Shown here piece by piece: positions 8,571-18,484 of a stretch of 36,021 bases of DNA (the first letter of the stretch is position 1; each line of letters opens with the position of its first letter). The position numbers and the translations under genes are program-made. Under the pieces are notes generated by a model. The model made no database searches. It saw only the letters and a program-made list of their open reading frames with translations, and was not told the DNA's origin. Origin of the DNA: Streptomyces sp. NRRL B-24085. Lineage in GTDB: Bacteria; Actinomycetota; Actinomycetes; Streptomycetales; Streptomycetaceae. Location of the stretch: assembly GCF_001282115.1 (NCBI RefSeq), contig NZ_LJBR01000020.1, positions 1 to 36,021 on the forward strand, in the 5' to 3' direction.

Positions 8571-9251
8571 GTGAACGACTTCCCCGGCAGCGGCCTCTAC
8601 GCCCGCACCGAGGCCGAGTACACCGGCCCGCGCGCCGAGTCCCGCTATGTGATCCCGCGCTTCGTCGAGCGCACCTCGCAGGGCATCCGCGAGTACGACC
8701 CGTACGCGAAGCTGTTCGAGGAGCGCGTGATCTTCCTCGGCGTGCAGATCGACGACGCCTCCGCCAACGACGTCATGGCGCAGCTGCTGTGCCTGGAGTC
8801 GATGGACCCCGACCGGGACATCTCGGTCTACATCAACAGCCCCGGCGGCTCCTTCACGGCGCTCACCGCGATCTACGACACCATGCAGTTCGTGAAGCCG
8901 GACATCCAGACGGTCTGCATGGGCCAGGCGGCCTCCGCCGCCGCGATCCTGCTGGCCGCCGGTACGCCCGGCAAGCGCATGGCGCTGCCCAACGCGCGCG
9001 TGCTGATCCACCAGCCGTACAGCGAGACCGGCCGCGGTCAGGTCTCCGACCTGGAGATCGCCGCGAACGAGATCCTCCGGATGCGCGCGCAGCTGGAGGA
9101 CCTGCTGGCCAAGCACTCGACCACGCCGATCGAGAAGATCCGCGAGGACATCGAGCGCGACAAGATCCTCACGGCCGACGACGCCCTGGCGTACGGCCTG
9201 ATCGACCAGATCATCTCCACCCGGAAGATGAACAACGCCGCCGTCCGCTGA
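8571..9251 (+). CDS. clpP2: ATP-dependent Clp protease proteolytic subunit ClpP2
   Basis: A 226-aa second ClpP subunit of the mixed ClpP1P2 tetradecamer. Triad: Ser122 in GQAASAAA, His147 in VLIHQP, Asp197 in ERDK. The NSPGGS motif is at 89-94. The N-terminus (about 45 residues before FEERVIFLG) is longer than in ClpP1 and may be processed. GTG 8571 has AGGAG (about 8560) at suitable spacing. It lies between clpP1 and clpX in the same direction; a 160-bp gap follows before clpX. Confidence 0.96.
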   Translation: MNDFPGSGLYARTEAEYTGPRAESRYVIPRFVERTSQGIREYDPYAKLFEERVIFLGVQIDDASANDVMAQLLCLESMDPDRDISVYINSPGGSFTALTAIYDTMQFVKPDIQTVCMGQAASAAAILLAAGTPGKRMALPNARVLIHQPYSETGRGQVSDLEIAANEILRMRAQLEDLLAKHSTTPIEKIREDIERDKILTADDALAYGLIDQIISTRKMNNAAVR

Positions 9252-9411
9252 CGCGGACCCGTAGGATATGCCGCCCCTTGGTACAGCGCACGTCAAAGTG
9301 AACCCTGCCAAGGGGGGCCCGAACGGGGGGCCCGGCAAGGTACCGTCGGACATAAGGCAGCACCAGGAGCCGCTGGACCTAGGCGTCTCCCAGGCGAAGG
9401 GGAAGCACACC

Positions 9412-10698
9412 GTGGCACGCATCGGTGACGGCGGCGATCTGCTCAAGTGCTCGTTCTGCGGCAAGAGCCAGAAGCAGGTCAAGAAGCTCATCGCAGGGCC
9501 TGGTGTGTACATCTGCGACGAGTGCATCGACCTCTGCAACGAGATCATCGAGGAGGAGCTCGCCGAGACGAGCGAGGTGCGCTGGGAGGAACTGCCCAAG
9601 CCCCGCGAGATCTACGAGTTCCTGGAGGGCTACGTGGTGGGCCAGGAGGCGGCCAAGAAGGCCCTCTCCGTGGCGGTGTACAACCACTACAAGCGCGTCC
9701 AGGCCGGCGAGAACGGCGGCGGCAACGGCCGTGACGACGCGATCGAGTTGGCGAAGTCCAACATCCTCCTGCTGGGCCCCACGGGCTCCGGCAAGACGCT
9801 CCTCGCCCAGACCCTCGCCCGCATGCTGAACGTCCCGTTCGCCATCGCCGACGCGACGGCGCTCACCGAGGCGGGCTATGTCGGCGAGGACGTCGAGAAC
9901 ATCCTGCTCAAGCTGATCCAGGCGGCCGACTACGACGTCAAGAAGGCCGAGACCGGGATCATCTACATCGACGAGATCGACAAGGTCGCGCGGAAGAGTG
10001 AAAACCCGTCGATCACGCGGGACGTGAGCGGCGAGGGCGTGCAGCAGGCCCTGCTGAAGATCCTGGAGGGCACCACGGCCTCCGTGCCGCCGCAGGGCGG
10101 ACGCAAGCACCCGCACCAGGAGTTCATCCAGATCGACACGACGAACGTTCTGTTCATCGTGGGCGGTGCCTTCGCGGGTCTGGAGAAGCTCATCGAGTCC
10201 CGGGCGGGCGCCAAGGGCATCGGCTTCGGAGCGACGATCCGCTCCAAGCGGGAGCTGGAGGCCAAGGACCAGTTCGAGGACGTCATGCCCGAGGACCTGG
10301 TCAAGTTCGGCATGATCCCCGAGTTCATCGGCCGCCTCCCCGTCATCACCTCGGTCCACAACCTGGACCGCGAGGCGCTCCTCCAGATCCTGGTCGAGCC
10401 GCGCAACGCGCTGGTGAAGCAGTACCAGCGCCTGTTCGAACTCGACGGTGTGGAGCTGGACTTCGAGCGCGAGGCGCTGGAGGCCATCGCCGACCAGGCC
10501 ATCCTCCGCCAGACCGGCGCGCGCGGCCTGCGCGCCATCATGGAAGAGGTCCTCCAGGGCGTCATGTACGAGATCCCGTCCCGCAAGGACGTGGCCCGAG
10601 TCGTCATCACCGCGGACGTCGTCCACTCCAACGTCAACCCGACCCTGATCCCGAGGGACGCGCGCGGCAGGGGTTCGGGCGAGCAGAAGACGGCGTAG
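9412..10698 (+). CDS. clpX: ATP-dependent Clp protease ATPase subunit ClpX
   Basis: A 428-aa AAA+ unfoldase that recognises substrates and threads them into ClpP1P2. The zinc-binding domain has Cys13, Cys16, Cys35 and Cys38. Walker A GPTGSGKT is at 122-129, pore loop GYVG and Walker [10 protein letters not shown] follow, and the ClpX sensor region ends in FIGRLP. GTG 9412 is used because it follows a purine-rich AAGGGGAAG site and gives the normal family start MARIGDGG; an upstream in-frame ATG (9268) would add 48 residues unlike ClpX. The 160-bp gap before it may hold its own promoter. Confidence 0.97.
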   Translation: MARIGDGGDLLKCSFCGKSQKQVKKLIAGPGVYICDECIDLCNEIIEEELAETSEVRWEELPKPREIYEFLEGYVVGQEAAKKALSVAVYNHYKRVQAGENGGGNGRDDAIELAKSNILLLGPTGSGKTLLAQTLARMLNVPFAIADATALTEAGYVGEDVENILLKLIQAADYDVKKAETGIIYIDEIDKVARKSENPSITRDVSGEGVQQALLKILEGTTASVPPQGGRKHPHQEFIQIDTTNVLFIVGGAFAGLEKLIESRAGAKGIGFGATIRSKRELEAKDQFEDVMPEDLVKFGMIPEFIGRLPVITSVHNLDREALLQILVEPRNALVKQYQRLFELDGVELDFEREALEAIADQAILRQTGARGLRAIMEEVLQGVMYEIPSRKDVARVVITADVVHSNVNPTLIPRDARGRGSGEQKTA

Positions 10699-10716
10699 GC
10701 CCACCGCATACATCGA

Positions 10717-10748
10717 AGGGGCCCCCGGTCGACCGACCGGGGGCCCCT
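10717..10748 (+). terminator. Terminator between convergent clpX and the Pro-rich gene
   Basis: A 14-bp perfect stem (AGGGGCCCCCGGTC, 10717-10730, with 10735-10748) and a four-base loop lie 18 bases after the clpX stop. It also lies 22 bases from the stop of the convergent gene, so it probably works in both directions. Confidence 0.88.
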
Positions 10749-10770
10749 CGTGCTCGGGCGGCGGAGTCCG

Positions 10771-11778
10771 TCAGGCCTTCACGCGCACGTCGTTGCGGAG
10801 CTTCGCGGTCAGTTCGGCCGCCTCCTCCATGGACGTGCTCTTGCCCTCCGCCAGGCCGGCGATGTCGAACGACAGCACATAGGTGACGGTGCTGTGATCG
10901 GCCCAGATGCAGAACGGCATCGTCACGGTCTGCCCGGACTCGGTGGTCTTGATCTCCTGGCACTTCAGGACACCGTTCTCGAAACCGGCGGGCGTGAACG
11001 CCTTGGGGCTGCCGACGAGTTCGCCCTCGCTGGAGCTCTTGGACGCCTCCGTCTTCATCTGGCCGAACATCGAGTCGATGACCTTCTCCGGGTCGTCGAT
11101 GCTGCCGTACACACCGGCGAACGTCAGGTTCTTCGAGGTAAGGCCCGAGCCCGCGGTGTAACTCGCGCTGACGTCCTTGGGGTTGTCCACGCCCCAGGAC
11201 TCCGCGTCCTTGATGTCGTCGTCGGTCATCCCCCCGGCCCCGGTGTCGGAGCCCTTCTTGTACTCCCCGTCGAGGACGGTCGCCGGCGCGGTCAGCTTGT
11301 GCGCCCCGTCGTCCGCGATGTCCGAGCCGCCGCCGCCCGACCCGCCCCCGGCGATCACCAGGTACGCGCCGACCGCGATCGCGGCCACGACCGCCACCGC
11401 GCCGATGACGATGCCGACCTTCTTGCCGTTGCCGCCGCCCGGCGGCGGAGGCTGGGGAACGCCGTAGGGCGCCTGGCCGTACGGCGGCTGCTGGCCGTAG
11501 GGGGCCTGCGGCTGGCCGTAGGGCGGCGGGGCCTGCGGCGGCACCCCGCCCTGCTGCGGGTAGCCGTAACCCGGCTGCGGAGGCTGCTGCGCACCCTCCT
11601 GCGGGTAGCCGTACCCCGGCTGCGGAGGCTGCTGTGCGGGCTGCTGGGGGTAGCCGTAGCCGGGCTGGGGCGCCTGCGGGGGCTGGCCGTAGGGGCCCGG
11701 CTGGCCGTACGGCCCGGGCTGCGGCGGCTGCCCGGGCTGCTGGGGCTGCCCGTACGGGCCCGGCTGGTTGTGACTCAT
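10771..11778 (-). CDS. Proline/glutamine-rich single-pass membrane protein
   Basis: A 335-aa protein with three parts: a low-complexity cytosolic N-terminus (about residues 1-115) of repeated PQPGYGYPQ- and [12 protein letters not shown] units; one transmembrane helix ([20 protein letters not shown], about 120-140); and an extracytoplasmic domain of about 190 residues with two cysteines (LKCQE, PFCIW) that may form a disulfide. Function is unknown; the layout is common in Streptomyces. ATG 11778 is chosen because the repeats begin there and GGAGGGG lies about ten bases upstream; an in-frame upstream start at 11859 would add 27 unlike residues. It is divergent from valS. Confidence 0.8.
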   Translation of the reverse strand: MSHNQPGPYGQPQQPGQPPQPGPYGQPGPYGQPPQAPQPGYGYPQQPAQQPPQPGYGYPQEGAQQPPQPGYGYPQQGGVPPQAPPPYGQPQAPYGQQPPYGQAPYGVPQPPPPGGGNGKKVGIVIGAVAVVAAIAVGAYLVIAGGGSGGGGSDIADDGAHKLTAPATVLDGEYKKGSDTGAGGMTDDDIKDAESWGVDNPKDVSASYTAGSGLTSKNLTFAGVYGSIDDPEKVIDSMFGQMKTEASKSSSEGELVGSPKAFTPAGFENGVLKCQEIKTTESGQTVTMPFCIWADHSTVTYVLSFDIAGLAEGKSTSMEEAAELTAKLRNDVRVKA

Positions 11779-11902
11779 CTCTGGGTTCCCCTCCAGATGC
11801 TTATGTGTTCCCGACATCCTGGCCCAGGCTCGGGCGGCACACCGCATCGGGGCCCCCACCGTTACAGAACAAACGCGTTTCGGGACACGCCCGGGACACC
11901 CC

Positions 11903-11908
11903 TAAACT
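11903..11908 (+). promoter_or_regulatory. -10 element of a leaderless valS promoter
   Basis: TAAACT ends six bases before the valS GTG, so transcription should begin at or within a base of the start codon. No Shine-Dalgarno sequence is present. The -35 region is weak (TTTCGG around 11878). The same arrangement stands before folC. Confidence 0.6.
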
Positions 11909-11914
11909 GACCCC

Positions 11915-14539
11915 GTGACCGAGAACGCTCAGCAGCAGCCCACAGCGCCCAGCACCGAACTGCCGACCCAGTACGCGCCGGCCGAGGTAGAGGGGACGCT
12001 GTACGAGCGCTGGGTGGAGCGCGGTTACTTCGCCGCCGACGCGAAGAGCGACAAGCCGCCGTACACCATCGTCATCCCGCCGCCGAACGTCACCGGCTCG
12101 CTCCACCTGGGCCACGCCTTCCAGCACACGCTCATGGACGCCCTCACCCGCCGCAAGCGCATGCAGGGCTACGAGGCCCTGTGGCTTCCGGGCATGGACC
12201 ACGCGGGCATCGCGACCCAGAACAAGGTCGAGCAGCAGCTCGCCGAGGAGGGCAAGTCCCGCCACGACCTGGGCCGCGAGGAGTTCGTCGAGCGCGTCTG
12301 GCAGTGGAAGGAGGAGTACGGCGGCAAGATCCTCGGCCAGATGCGGCGCCTCGGGGACGGCGTCGACTGGGACCGCGAGCGGTTCACCATGGACGAGGGC
12401 CTGTCCAAGGCCGTCCAGACCATCTTCAAGCGCCTCTTCGACGACGAGCTGATCTACCGCGCCGAGCGCATCATCAACTGGTGCCCGCGCTGTCTGACGG
12501 CGATCTCGGACATCGAGGTGGAGTACCAGGAGGACGCGGGAGAGTTGGTCTCCATCCGCTACGGCGAGGGCGAGGACAGCCTCGTCGTCGCGACCACGCG
12601 CGCGGAGACGATGCTCGGTGACACGGCCGTCGCCGTCCACCCCGACGACGAGCGGTACAAGCACCTCATCGGCAAGCAGATCAAGCTCCCGCTGACCGAC
12701 CGCACCATCCCGGTCGTCGCCGACACCCACGTCGACCCCGAGTTCGGCACCGGCGCGGTCAAGGTGACCCCGGCGCACGACCCGAACGACTTCGAGATCG
12801 GCCGCCGCCACGACCTGCCGTCCCTGACGATCATGGACGAGCACGGTGTCATCACCGTCCACGGCCCGTTCATCGGCCTGGACCGCTTCGAGGCCCGCTC
12901 GGCCGTCGTCGGCGCCCTCAAGGAGCAGGGCCGGATCGTCGCCGAGAAGCGCCCGTACATGCACTCCGTGGGCCACTGCTCGCGCTGCAAGACCACCGTC
13001 GAGCCCCGCCTGTCCATGCAGTGGTGGGTCAAGGTCGGCCCGCTCGCCAAGGCCGCCGGCGACGCGGTCCGCGACGGCCGCGTCAAGATTCACCCCGAGG
13101 ACATGTCGAAGCGGTACTTCGACTGGGTCGACAACATGCACGACTGGTGCATCTCGCGCCAGCTCTGGTGGGGCCACCGCATCCCGATCTGGTACGGCCC
13201 CGACGGCGAGGTCGTGTGCGTCGGACCCGACGAGGAGCCGCCCACCGGCGAGGGCTGGACCCAGGACTCCGACGTCCTGGACACCTGGTTCTCCTCCGGC
13301 CTGTGGCCCTTCTCCACGCTCGGCTGGCCCGAACAGACCGAGGACCTGCGGAAGTTCTACCCGACCGACGTCCTGCTGACCGGCCACGACATCATCTTCT
13401 TCTGGGTCGCCCGGATGATGATGTTCGGCCTGTACGCGATGGACGGCCAGGTCCCCTTCCACACCATCGCGCTGACCGGCCTGGTCCGCGACGAGTTCGG
13501 CAAGAAGATGTCGAAGTCGAACCCCAACGCGGTGGACCCGCTGGTCTGGATGGACGCCTACGGCTCCGACGCCGTCCGCTTCACCCTCGCCAACGGCGCC
13601 AACCCGGGCGCGGACGTGCCGATCGGCGAGGACTGGGTCAAGGCCTCCCGGAACTTCACCAACAAGATCTGGAACGCCACCCGCTTCGCCCTCATGAACG
13701 GCGCCACGGTCGAGGGCCCGCTGCCGGACGCCTCCGAGATGTCGGCGACGGACCGCTGGATCCTCTCCCGGCTCAACACCACGGTCGCCCAGGTCGACGC
13801 GTATTACGACGACTACCAGTTCGCCAAACTCGCCGACGCGCTCTACCACTTCGCGTGGGACGAGGTCTTCGACTGGTACGTCGAGCTGTCGAAGACGACG
13901 TTCTTCGCGGGCGGCGAGCAGGCCAGGGTGTCCGGCCGGGTACTCGGCGAGGTCCTCGACGTGACGCTGCGGCTGCTGCACCCGGTCATCCCGTTCGTGA
14001 CGGACGCCCTGTGGACGACCCTGACCGGCGGCGAGTCCCTGGTCGTCGGCGAGTGGCCGGCGGACAGCGGCTTCCGCGACAAGGACGCCGAGCTCGAGAT
14101 CCAGCTGGTCCAGCGGGTGGTCACCGAGGTCCGCCGGTTCCGCAAGGACCAGGGGCTCAAGGACGGCCAGAAGGTTCCGGCCCGCCTGGAGCTCACCGGC
14201 ACCGCCCTCGCCCCCCACGAGGCCGCCATCCGCCAGCTCCTGCGCCTCCAGCCGGAGGGCGAGGACTTCGCGGCCACGGCGACCCTCCCGGTCGCGGGCG
14301 CCACCGTCGCGCTCGACCTCTCCGGCACGATCGACGTGGCGGCCGAGCGCAAGCGCCTGGCGAAGGACCTGGCGGCGGCCGAGAAGGAGAAGGCCCAGGC
14401 CAACGCCAAGCTGGGCAACGAGGCGTTCCTCGCGAAGGCCCCGGACAACGTCGTGGACAAGATCCGCGGCCGCCTGGCCAAGGCGGACGAGGACATCAAG
14501 AGGATCCAGGAGCAACTGGAAAGGCTGCCTCAGCAGTAG
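11915..14539 (+). CDS. valS: Valyl-tRNA synthetase
   Basis: An 874-aa class I aminoacyl-tRNA synthetase that charges tRNA-Val and edits mischarged threonine. The HIGH motif is HLGH at 64-67 and the KMSKS loop is at 531-535. The connective editing domain lies between them, the anticodon-binding domain follows, and the C-terminal ~65 residues are a Lys/Glu/Ala-rich coiled coil typical of ValRS. Length is normal. GTG 11915 is supported by the leaderless promoter geometry and by the family N-terminus. I see no T-box leader, consistent with a leaderless message. Confidence 0.97.
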   Translation: MTENAQQQPTAPSTELPTQYAPAEVEGTLYERWVERGYFAADAKSDKPPYTIVIPPPNVTGSLHLGHAFQHTLMDALTRRKRMQGYEALWLPGMDHAGIATQNKVEQQLAEEGKSRHDLGREEFVERVWQWKEEYGGKILGQMRRLGDGVDWDRERFTMDEGLSKAVQTIFKRLFDDELIYRAERIINWCPRCLTAISDIEVEYQEDAGELVSIRYGEGEDSLVVATTRAETMLGDTAVAVHPDDERYKHLIGKQIKLPLTDRTIPVVADTHVDPEFGTGAVKVTPAHDPNDFEIGRRHDLPSLTIMDEHGVITVHGPFIGLDRFEARSAVVGALKEQGRIVAEKRPYMHSVGHCSRCKTTVEPRLSMQWWVKVGPLAKAAGDAVRDGRVKIHPEDMSKRYFDWVDNMHDWCISRQLWWGHRIPIWYGPDGEVVCVGPDEEPPTGEGWTQDSDVLDTWFSSGLWPFSTLGWPEQTEDLRKFYPTDVLLTGHDIIFFWVARMMMFGLYAMDGQVPFHTIALTGLVRDEFGKKMSKSNPNAVDPLVWMDAYGSDAVRFTLANGANPGADVPIGEDWVKASRNFTNKIWNATRFALMNGATVEGPLPDASEMSATDRWILSRLNTTVAQVDAYYDDYQFAKLADALYHFAWDEVFDWYVELSKTTFFAGGEQARVSGRVLGEVLDVTLRLLHPVIPFVTDALWTTLTGGESLVVGEWPADSGFRDKDAELEIQLVQRVVTEVRRFRKDQGLKDGQKVPARLELTGTALAPHEAAIRQLLRLQPEGEDFAATATLPVAGATVALDLSGTIDVAAERKRLAKDLAAAEKEKAQANAKLGNEAFLAKAPDNVVDKIRGRLAKADEDIKRIQEQLERLPQQ

Positions 14540-14548
14540 GACACCTGA

Positions 14549-14593
14549 AGGGGCGCGGGGAACTGCGCGATCAGCCACAGCCTCCCCGCGCCC
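14549..14593 (+). repeat. Streptomyces-type dispersed intergenic repeat / hairpin
   Basis: The block starting AGGGGCGCGGGGAACTGCGC closely resembles a short sequence that I recall occurring in many copies in intergenic regions across Streptomyces. Its 11-bp arms (14551-14561 and 14583-14593) are perfect complements with a 21-base loop, so it may end valS transcription. The similarity to the dispersed repeat is from memory. Confidence 0.6.
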
Positions 14594-14633
14594 GCCGAAC
14601 GGGACCAGCCGACCCTCCACGTGGGCGCAGCCC

Positions 14634-14639
14634 TAAACT
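14634..14639 (+). promoter_or_regulatory. -10 element of a leaderless folC promoter
   Basis: TAAACT again ends exactly six bases before the GTG start codon (14646), with no ribosome site. The surrounding CCTAAACTGACC is shared with the valS promoter. Confidence 0.6.
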
Positions 14640-14645
14640 GACCGT

Positions 14646-16130
14646 GTGAGTGACAGCGACCCCTTCGACGAGATCATCGCCAACGAGACCGACCGTGACC
14701 CCGACCTCGCGGTCATCGAGGCCGGCAGCCGCACCCTGCGCACCCAGGGCGGCCCGCCGGAGGCCGACGTGCCCGCACGACCCGAGGACCCCGAGGTCGA
14801 CAAGGCTCTGCGCGAGGTCGAGGCGGAGCTCGCCACCCGCTGGGGCGAGACCAAGCTGGAGCCGAGCGTCAGCCGCATCGCCGCGCTGATGGACGTGCTG
14901 GGCGAGCCGCAGCGGTCGTACCCCTCGATCCACATCACGGGGACCAACGGCAAGACCTCGACCGCCCGCATGATCGAGGCCCTCCTCGGCGCCTTCGAAC
15001 TGCGCACCGGCCGCTACACCAGCCCCCACGTGCAGTCGGTCACCGAGCGCATCAGCCTGGACGGCGCCCCGATCTCGGCCGAGCGGTTCATCGAGACGTA
15101 CGAGGACATCAAGCCGTACGTCGAGATGGTCGACGGGCAGCAGGAGTACCGGCTGTCCTTCTTCGAGGTGCTGACCGGCATGGCGTACGCCGCCTTCGCG
15201 GACGCACCCGTCGACGTGGCCGTCGTCGAGGTCGGCATGGGCGGCTCCTGGGACGCCACCAACGTCATCGACGGCGATGTCGCCGTGGTCACCCCCATCG
15301 ACCTGGACCACACCGACCGGCTCGGCGGGACCCCCGGGGAGATCGCCGTCGAGAAGGCCGGGATCATCAAGCAGGACGCGACGGTCGTCCTGGCCCAGCA
15401 GCCGGTCGACGCGGCGCAGGTCCTGCTGAAGAAGGCCGTCGAGGTCGACGCGACCGTCGCACGCGAGGGCCTGGAGTTCGGGGTCGTCTCCCGGCAGGTC
15501 GCCGTCGGCGGTCAGCTCCTGACCCTGCGCGGCCTCGGCGGCGAGTACACCGAGGTGTACCTGCCGCTGCACGGCCCGTACCAGGCGCACAACGCGGCCG
15601 TGGCGCTCGCCGCCGTGGAGGCGTTCTTCGGCGTGGGTGCCCAGCGCCCCGACCCCCTGGACATCGACACCGTCCGCAAGGCCTTCGCCTCCGTCTCCTC
15701 CCCGGGCCGCCTCGAAGTCGTACGGCGTTCCCCGACCGTCGTCCTGGACGCCGCCCACAACCCGGCGGGCGCCCGCGCCACCGCGGAGGCGGTCGGTGAG
15801 GCCTTCGACTTCAGCCGGCTGATCGGTGTGGTGGGCGCGAGCGGCGACAAGAACGTGCGGGGGCTCCTGGAGGCCTTCGAGCCGATCTTCGCCGAGGTCG
15901 TCATCACCCAGAACTCCAGCCACCGCGCGATGGACGCCGACGAGCTCGCCGCGATCGCCGTCGAGGTGTTCGGCGAGGAGCGCGTCCAGGTCGAGCCGCG
16001 GCTGCCGGACGCCCTGGAGGAGGCGATCACGCTGGCCGAGGAGGACGGCGAGTTCACGGGCGGCGGGGTGCTCGTCACCGGGTCGGTCATCACGGTCGGC
16101 GAGGCCCGGCTGCTGCTCGGAAGGGGCTGA
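14646..16130 (+). CDS. folC: Folylpolyglutamate synthase / dihydrofolate synthase
   Basis: A 494-aa Mur-ligase-like enzyme that adds glutamate to dihydropteroate and to folates using ATP. The P-loop HITGTNGKTSTAR contains GTNGKT at 99-104. The family VEVGMGG segment and the late DAAHNPAGA motif are visible, so both ATP and glutamate-ligase domains are complete. The first ~50 residues are an acidic extension not needed for the fold, as is usual in Streptomyces. The DUF4233 gene begins eight bases after the stop and is surely co-transcribed. Confidence 0.95.
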   Translation: MSDSDPFDEIIANETDRDPDLAVIEAGSRTLRTQGGPPEADVPARPEDPEVDKALREVEAELATRWGETKLEPSVSRIAALMDVLGEPQRSYPSIHITGTNGKTSTARMIEALLGAFELRTGRYTSPHVQSVTERISLDGAPISAERFIETYEDIKPYVEMVDGQQEYRLSFFEVLTGMAYAAFADAPVDVAVVEVGMGGSWDATNVIDGDVAVVTPIDLDHTDRLGGTPGEIAVEKAGIIKQDATVVLAQQPVDAAQVLLKKAVEVDATVAREGLEFGVVSRQVAVGGQLLTLRGLGGEYTEVYLPLHGPYQAHNAAVALAAVEAFFGVGAQRPDPLDIDTVRKAFASVSSPGRLEVVRRSPTVVLDAAHNPAGARATAEAVGEAFDFSRLIGVVGASGDKNVRGLLEAFEPIFAEVVITQNSSHRAMDADELAAIAVEVFGEERVQVEPRLPDALEEAITLAEEDGEFTGGGVLVTGSVITVGEARLLLGRG

Positions 16131-16138
16131 ACCGCGCC

Positions 16139-16549
16139 ATGCGTACGCTGTGTGCATCGACCCTGATCGGCGAGTTCTTCGTCATCGGCTTCGCCGCGCT
16201 GGTCGCGATGAAGGACCCCGACCTCGCGACCTCCACGGTGTGGACGGTCAGCGGCATCGCCATGTTCCTGTGCCTCGCCCTGTGCGGGGTGGTGACCCGG
16301 CCGGGCGGCGTCGCCCTCGGCTGGGCGCTGCAGATCGCCCTGATCGCCTCCGGCTTCGTGGTGCCGACCATGTTCTTCATGGGCGCGGTCTTCGCGGCCC
16401 TGTGGTGGGCGTCCGTGCACTACGGCCGCAAGATCGACGAGGCCAAGGCCAGATTCGCCGCCCAGGCCGCCCAGGCCGCCGAGGACCCTCGGACCGGCCG
16501 GGCCCCCCGGACCGCCCAGGTGGACTCCACTACACCTGACGCTGTGTGA
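16139..16549 (+). CDS. DUF4233 membrane protein
   Basis: A 136-aa protein with four hydrophobic segments between residues 7 and 96, then a hydrophilic Ala/Arg/Pro tail. It matches the actinobacterial DUF4233 family, which is nearly always found directly behind folC; no function is established. Only eight bases separate it from folC, and the folC 3' end supplies AAGGGG as ribosome site. Confidence 0.85.
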   Translation: MRTLCASTLIGEFFVIGFAALVAMKDPDLATSTVWTVSGIAMFLCLALCGVVTRPGGVALGWALQIALIASGFVVPTMFFMGAVFAALWWASVHYGRKIDEAKARFAAQAAQAAEDPRTGRAPRTAQVDSTTPDAV

Positions 16550-16613
16550 CGAGCGCACCGACACGCCCTGTAATCTCGTCCCACCGCACATGTCAGCAGG
16601 TTAGGAGCCCCTC

Positions 16614-17027
16614 GTGAGCCAGCGCACCCTCGTCCTCCTCAAGCCCGACGCCGTCCGTCGTGGCCTGACCGGCGAGATCATCAGCCGTATCGAGCGCAAG
16701 GCCGGCTGGCAGATCACCGCGCTGGAGCTGCGCACCCTGGACCAGGAGACGCTGGAGCAGCACTACGGCGAGCACAAGGGCAAGCCCTTCTACGAGCCGC
16801 TGGTGGAGTTCATGGCCTCCGGTCCGGTCGTGGCGCTGATCGTCGAGGGCGAGCGGGTCATCGAGGGGGTACGCCAACTGGCGGGTCCCACCGACCCGAT
16901 CGCCGCCGCGCCCGGCTCCATCCGGGGGGACTTCGGTGTCATCGTCCGCGAGAACCTCATCCACGCGTCCGACTCGGAGGAGTCCGCCGAGCGCGAGGTG
17001 AAGATCTTCTTCCCCGGCCGCGCATAG
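16614..17027 (+). CDS. ndk: Nucleoside diphosphate kinase
   Basis: A 137-aa enzyme that balances NTP/dNTP pools by moving the gamma phosphate through a phospho-histidine. The active histidine is His117 in NLIHASDS, and LVLLKPDAV starts the conserved fold. Length is normal for the bacterial hexameric/tetrameric enzyme. GTG 16614 follows TTAGGAG at good spacing. It lies 64 bases after the DUF4233 gene. Confidence 0.97.
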   Translation: MSQRTLVLLKPDAVRRGLTGEIISRIERKAGWQITALELRTLDQETLEQHYGEHKGKPFYEPLVEFMASGPVVALIVEGERVIEGVRQLAGPTDPIAAAPGSIRGDFGVIVRENLIHASDSEESAEREVKIFFPGRA

Positions 17028-17337
17028 GTCACGTGCACAGGTCACGTGCGTAGGTTTCGTGGCAGTTTCTGAGGGTGTGTCAGCTCGCACTCCCGCCTGA
17101 CCTGGGGCGGCCGTACTTTTTCGGCCGTCCTTCGGCATATGCGTGCCGATCGGGGGAACGAGTGGCCCTTATGGACCGTCTCCACAAGCGAGGCGGTGTT
17201 TGATCTGCTGACAATGGCGAAGACCCTCGCGCAGTGTTCGTGCAGGCGCGTCTACGATGGAAGCCTTCACGTCACAGCACCCACTTCGCCGACCTGAAAA
17301 GCCCTCAAAAGCTCCCAGGAAGGCCAGACGAATCCTG
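17028..17337 (+). other. ndk-mreB intergenic region, likely mreB promoters
   Basis: About 310 bp with no gene. Directly after the ndk stop there is a tandem direct repeat GGTCACGTGC (17028-17037 and 17040-17049). A small stem CGGCCG (17108-17113 and 17122-17127) encloses a T-run and may be the ndk terminator. TACGAT at 17253-17258 is a possible -10 for mreB, but I could not find a matching -35. Confidence 0.45.
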
Positions 17338-18369
17338 ATGGGGAACTCAATGTCGTTCATCGGCCGTGACATGGCTGTCGACCTCGGGACCGCCAACACG
17401 CTGGTGTACGTCAGGGGTCGCGGGATCGTACTCAACGAGCCGTCCGTCGTCGCGATCAACACGAACACCGGTGGAATCCTGGCTGTCGGCGCCGAAGCGA
17501 AGAAGATGATCGGGCGGACCCCCGGCAACATCGTTGCCGTGCGGCCGCTGAAGGACGGCGTGATCGCCGACTTCGAGATCACCGAGCGGATGCTGCGCTA
17601 CTTCATCCTGAAGATCCACAAGCGGCGGTATCTCGCGAGGCCGCGCGTCGTCGTGTGTGTCCCCTCGGGCATCACCGGCGTCGAGCGCCGTGCCGTCATC
17701 GAGGCGTCGTCCCAGGCCGGCGCCCGCCAGGTGCACATCATCGAGGAGCCCATGGCGGCCGCCATCGGCTCCGGCCTGCCGGTCCACGAGGCCACGGGCA
17801 ACATGGTGGTGGACATCGGCGGCGGCACCACGGAGGTCGCGGTCATCTCGCTCGGCGGCATCGTCACCGCCCAGTCCATCCGCGTCGCGGGCGACGAACT
17901 GGACAACGCGATCATCCAGCACATCAAGAAGGAGTACTCCCTCCTTCTGGGTGAGCGGACCGCCGAACAGATCAAGATCACGATCGGTTCGGCGTACGAC
18001 CTGGACGCTGACGAACACACGGAGATCCGTGGCCGGGACCTCGTCTCCGGACTGCCCAAGACCGTCGTCATCTCGGCCGCCGAGGTCCGCAAGGCGATCG
18101 AGGAGCCGGTCAACGCCATCGTGGACGCGGTCAAGACGACCCTCGACAAGTGCCCGCCCGAGCTCTCCGGCGACATCATGGACCGCGGCATCGTCCTCAC
18201 CGGCGGCGGCGCCCTGCTGCGCGGGCTCGACGAGCGGCTGCGCCGGGAGACCGGCATGCCGATCCACATCGCCGAGGACCCGCTGGACAGCGTGGCGCTC
18301 GGTTCCGGGAAGTGCGTCGAGGAATTCGAGGCGCTCCAGCAGGTGCTGGACGCCCAGCCGCGCAGATGA
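17338..18369 (+). CDS. mreB: Rod shape-determining protein MreB
   Basis: A 343-aa bacterial actin homologue. In Streptomyces it is needed mainly for spore-wall synthesis rather than for rod shape. Phosphate-binding motif DLGTANT is at 15-21, the second phosphate loop [10 protein letters not shown] is around 157-166, and the adenosine motif is in [13 protein letters not shown] near the C-terminus. ATG 17338 gives the family start [14 protein letters not shown] 17350, which has GGGGA five bases upstream, is the alternative. It heads mreB-mreC-mreD-mrdA-rodA, all in one direction. Confidence 0.96.
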   Translation: MGNSMSFIGRDMAVDLGTANTLVYVRGRGIVLNEPSVVAINTNTGGILAVGAEAKKMIGRTPGNIVAVRPLKDGVIADFEITERMLRYFILKIHKRRYLARPRVVVCVPSGITGVERRAVIEASSQAGARQVHIIEEPMAAAIGSGLPVHEATGNMVVDIGGGTTEVAVISLGGIVTAQSIRVAGDELDNAIIQHIKKEYSLLLGERTAEQIKITIGSAYDLDADEHTEIRGRDLVSGLPKTVVISAAEVRKAIEEPVNAIVDAVKTTLDKCPPELSGDIMDRGIVLTGGGALLRGLDERLRRETGMPIHIAEDPLDSVALGSGKCVEEFEALQQVLDAQPRR

Positions 18370-18383
18370 CGTAACTCTTCGAT

Positions 18384-18419
18384 TCCGCCGTACGAGATGA
18401 TCTCCTCTCGTGCGGCGGA
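18384..18419 (+). terminator. Hairpin between mreB and mreC
   Basis: Fourteen-base arms (18384-18397 and 18406-18419) pair with one G-U type mismatch around an eight-base loop, 14 bases after the mreB stop. It may attenuate read-through so that mreB is made in excess over mreCD. Downstream, TATAGA around 18427 could be the -10 of an mreC promoter. Confidence 0.6.
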
Positions 18420-18484
18420 TCGTTGATATAGAGGCATAAGCTCCCACAAACGCCACTCCGATAAGAAGGGCACGGCCGCCGCAC

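Noticed and set aside
11779..11914. T-box or other leader riboswitch before valS
   Set aside because: The -10 element lies six bases before the start codon, so there is no leader to fold.
11801..14620. A 939-codon minus-strand frame over valS
   Set aside because: Antisense shadow of valS caused by third-position GC bias. The same reasoning removes the long minus frames over 20147-22555, 22234-25146 and 25352-27436.
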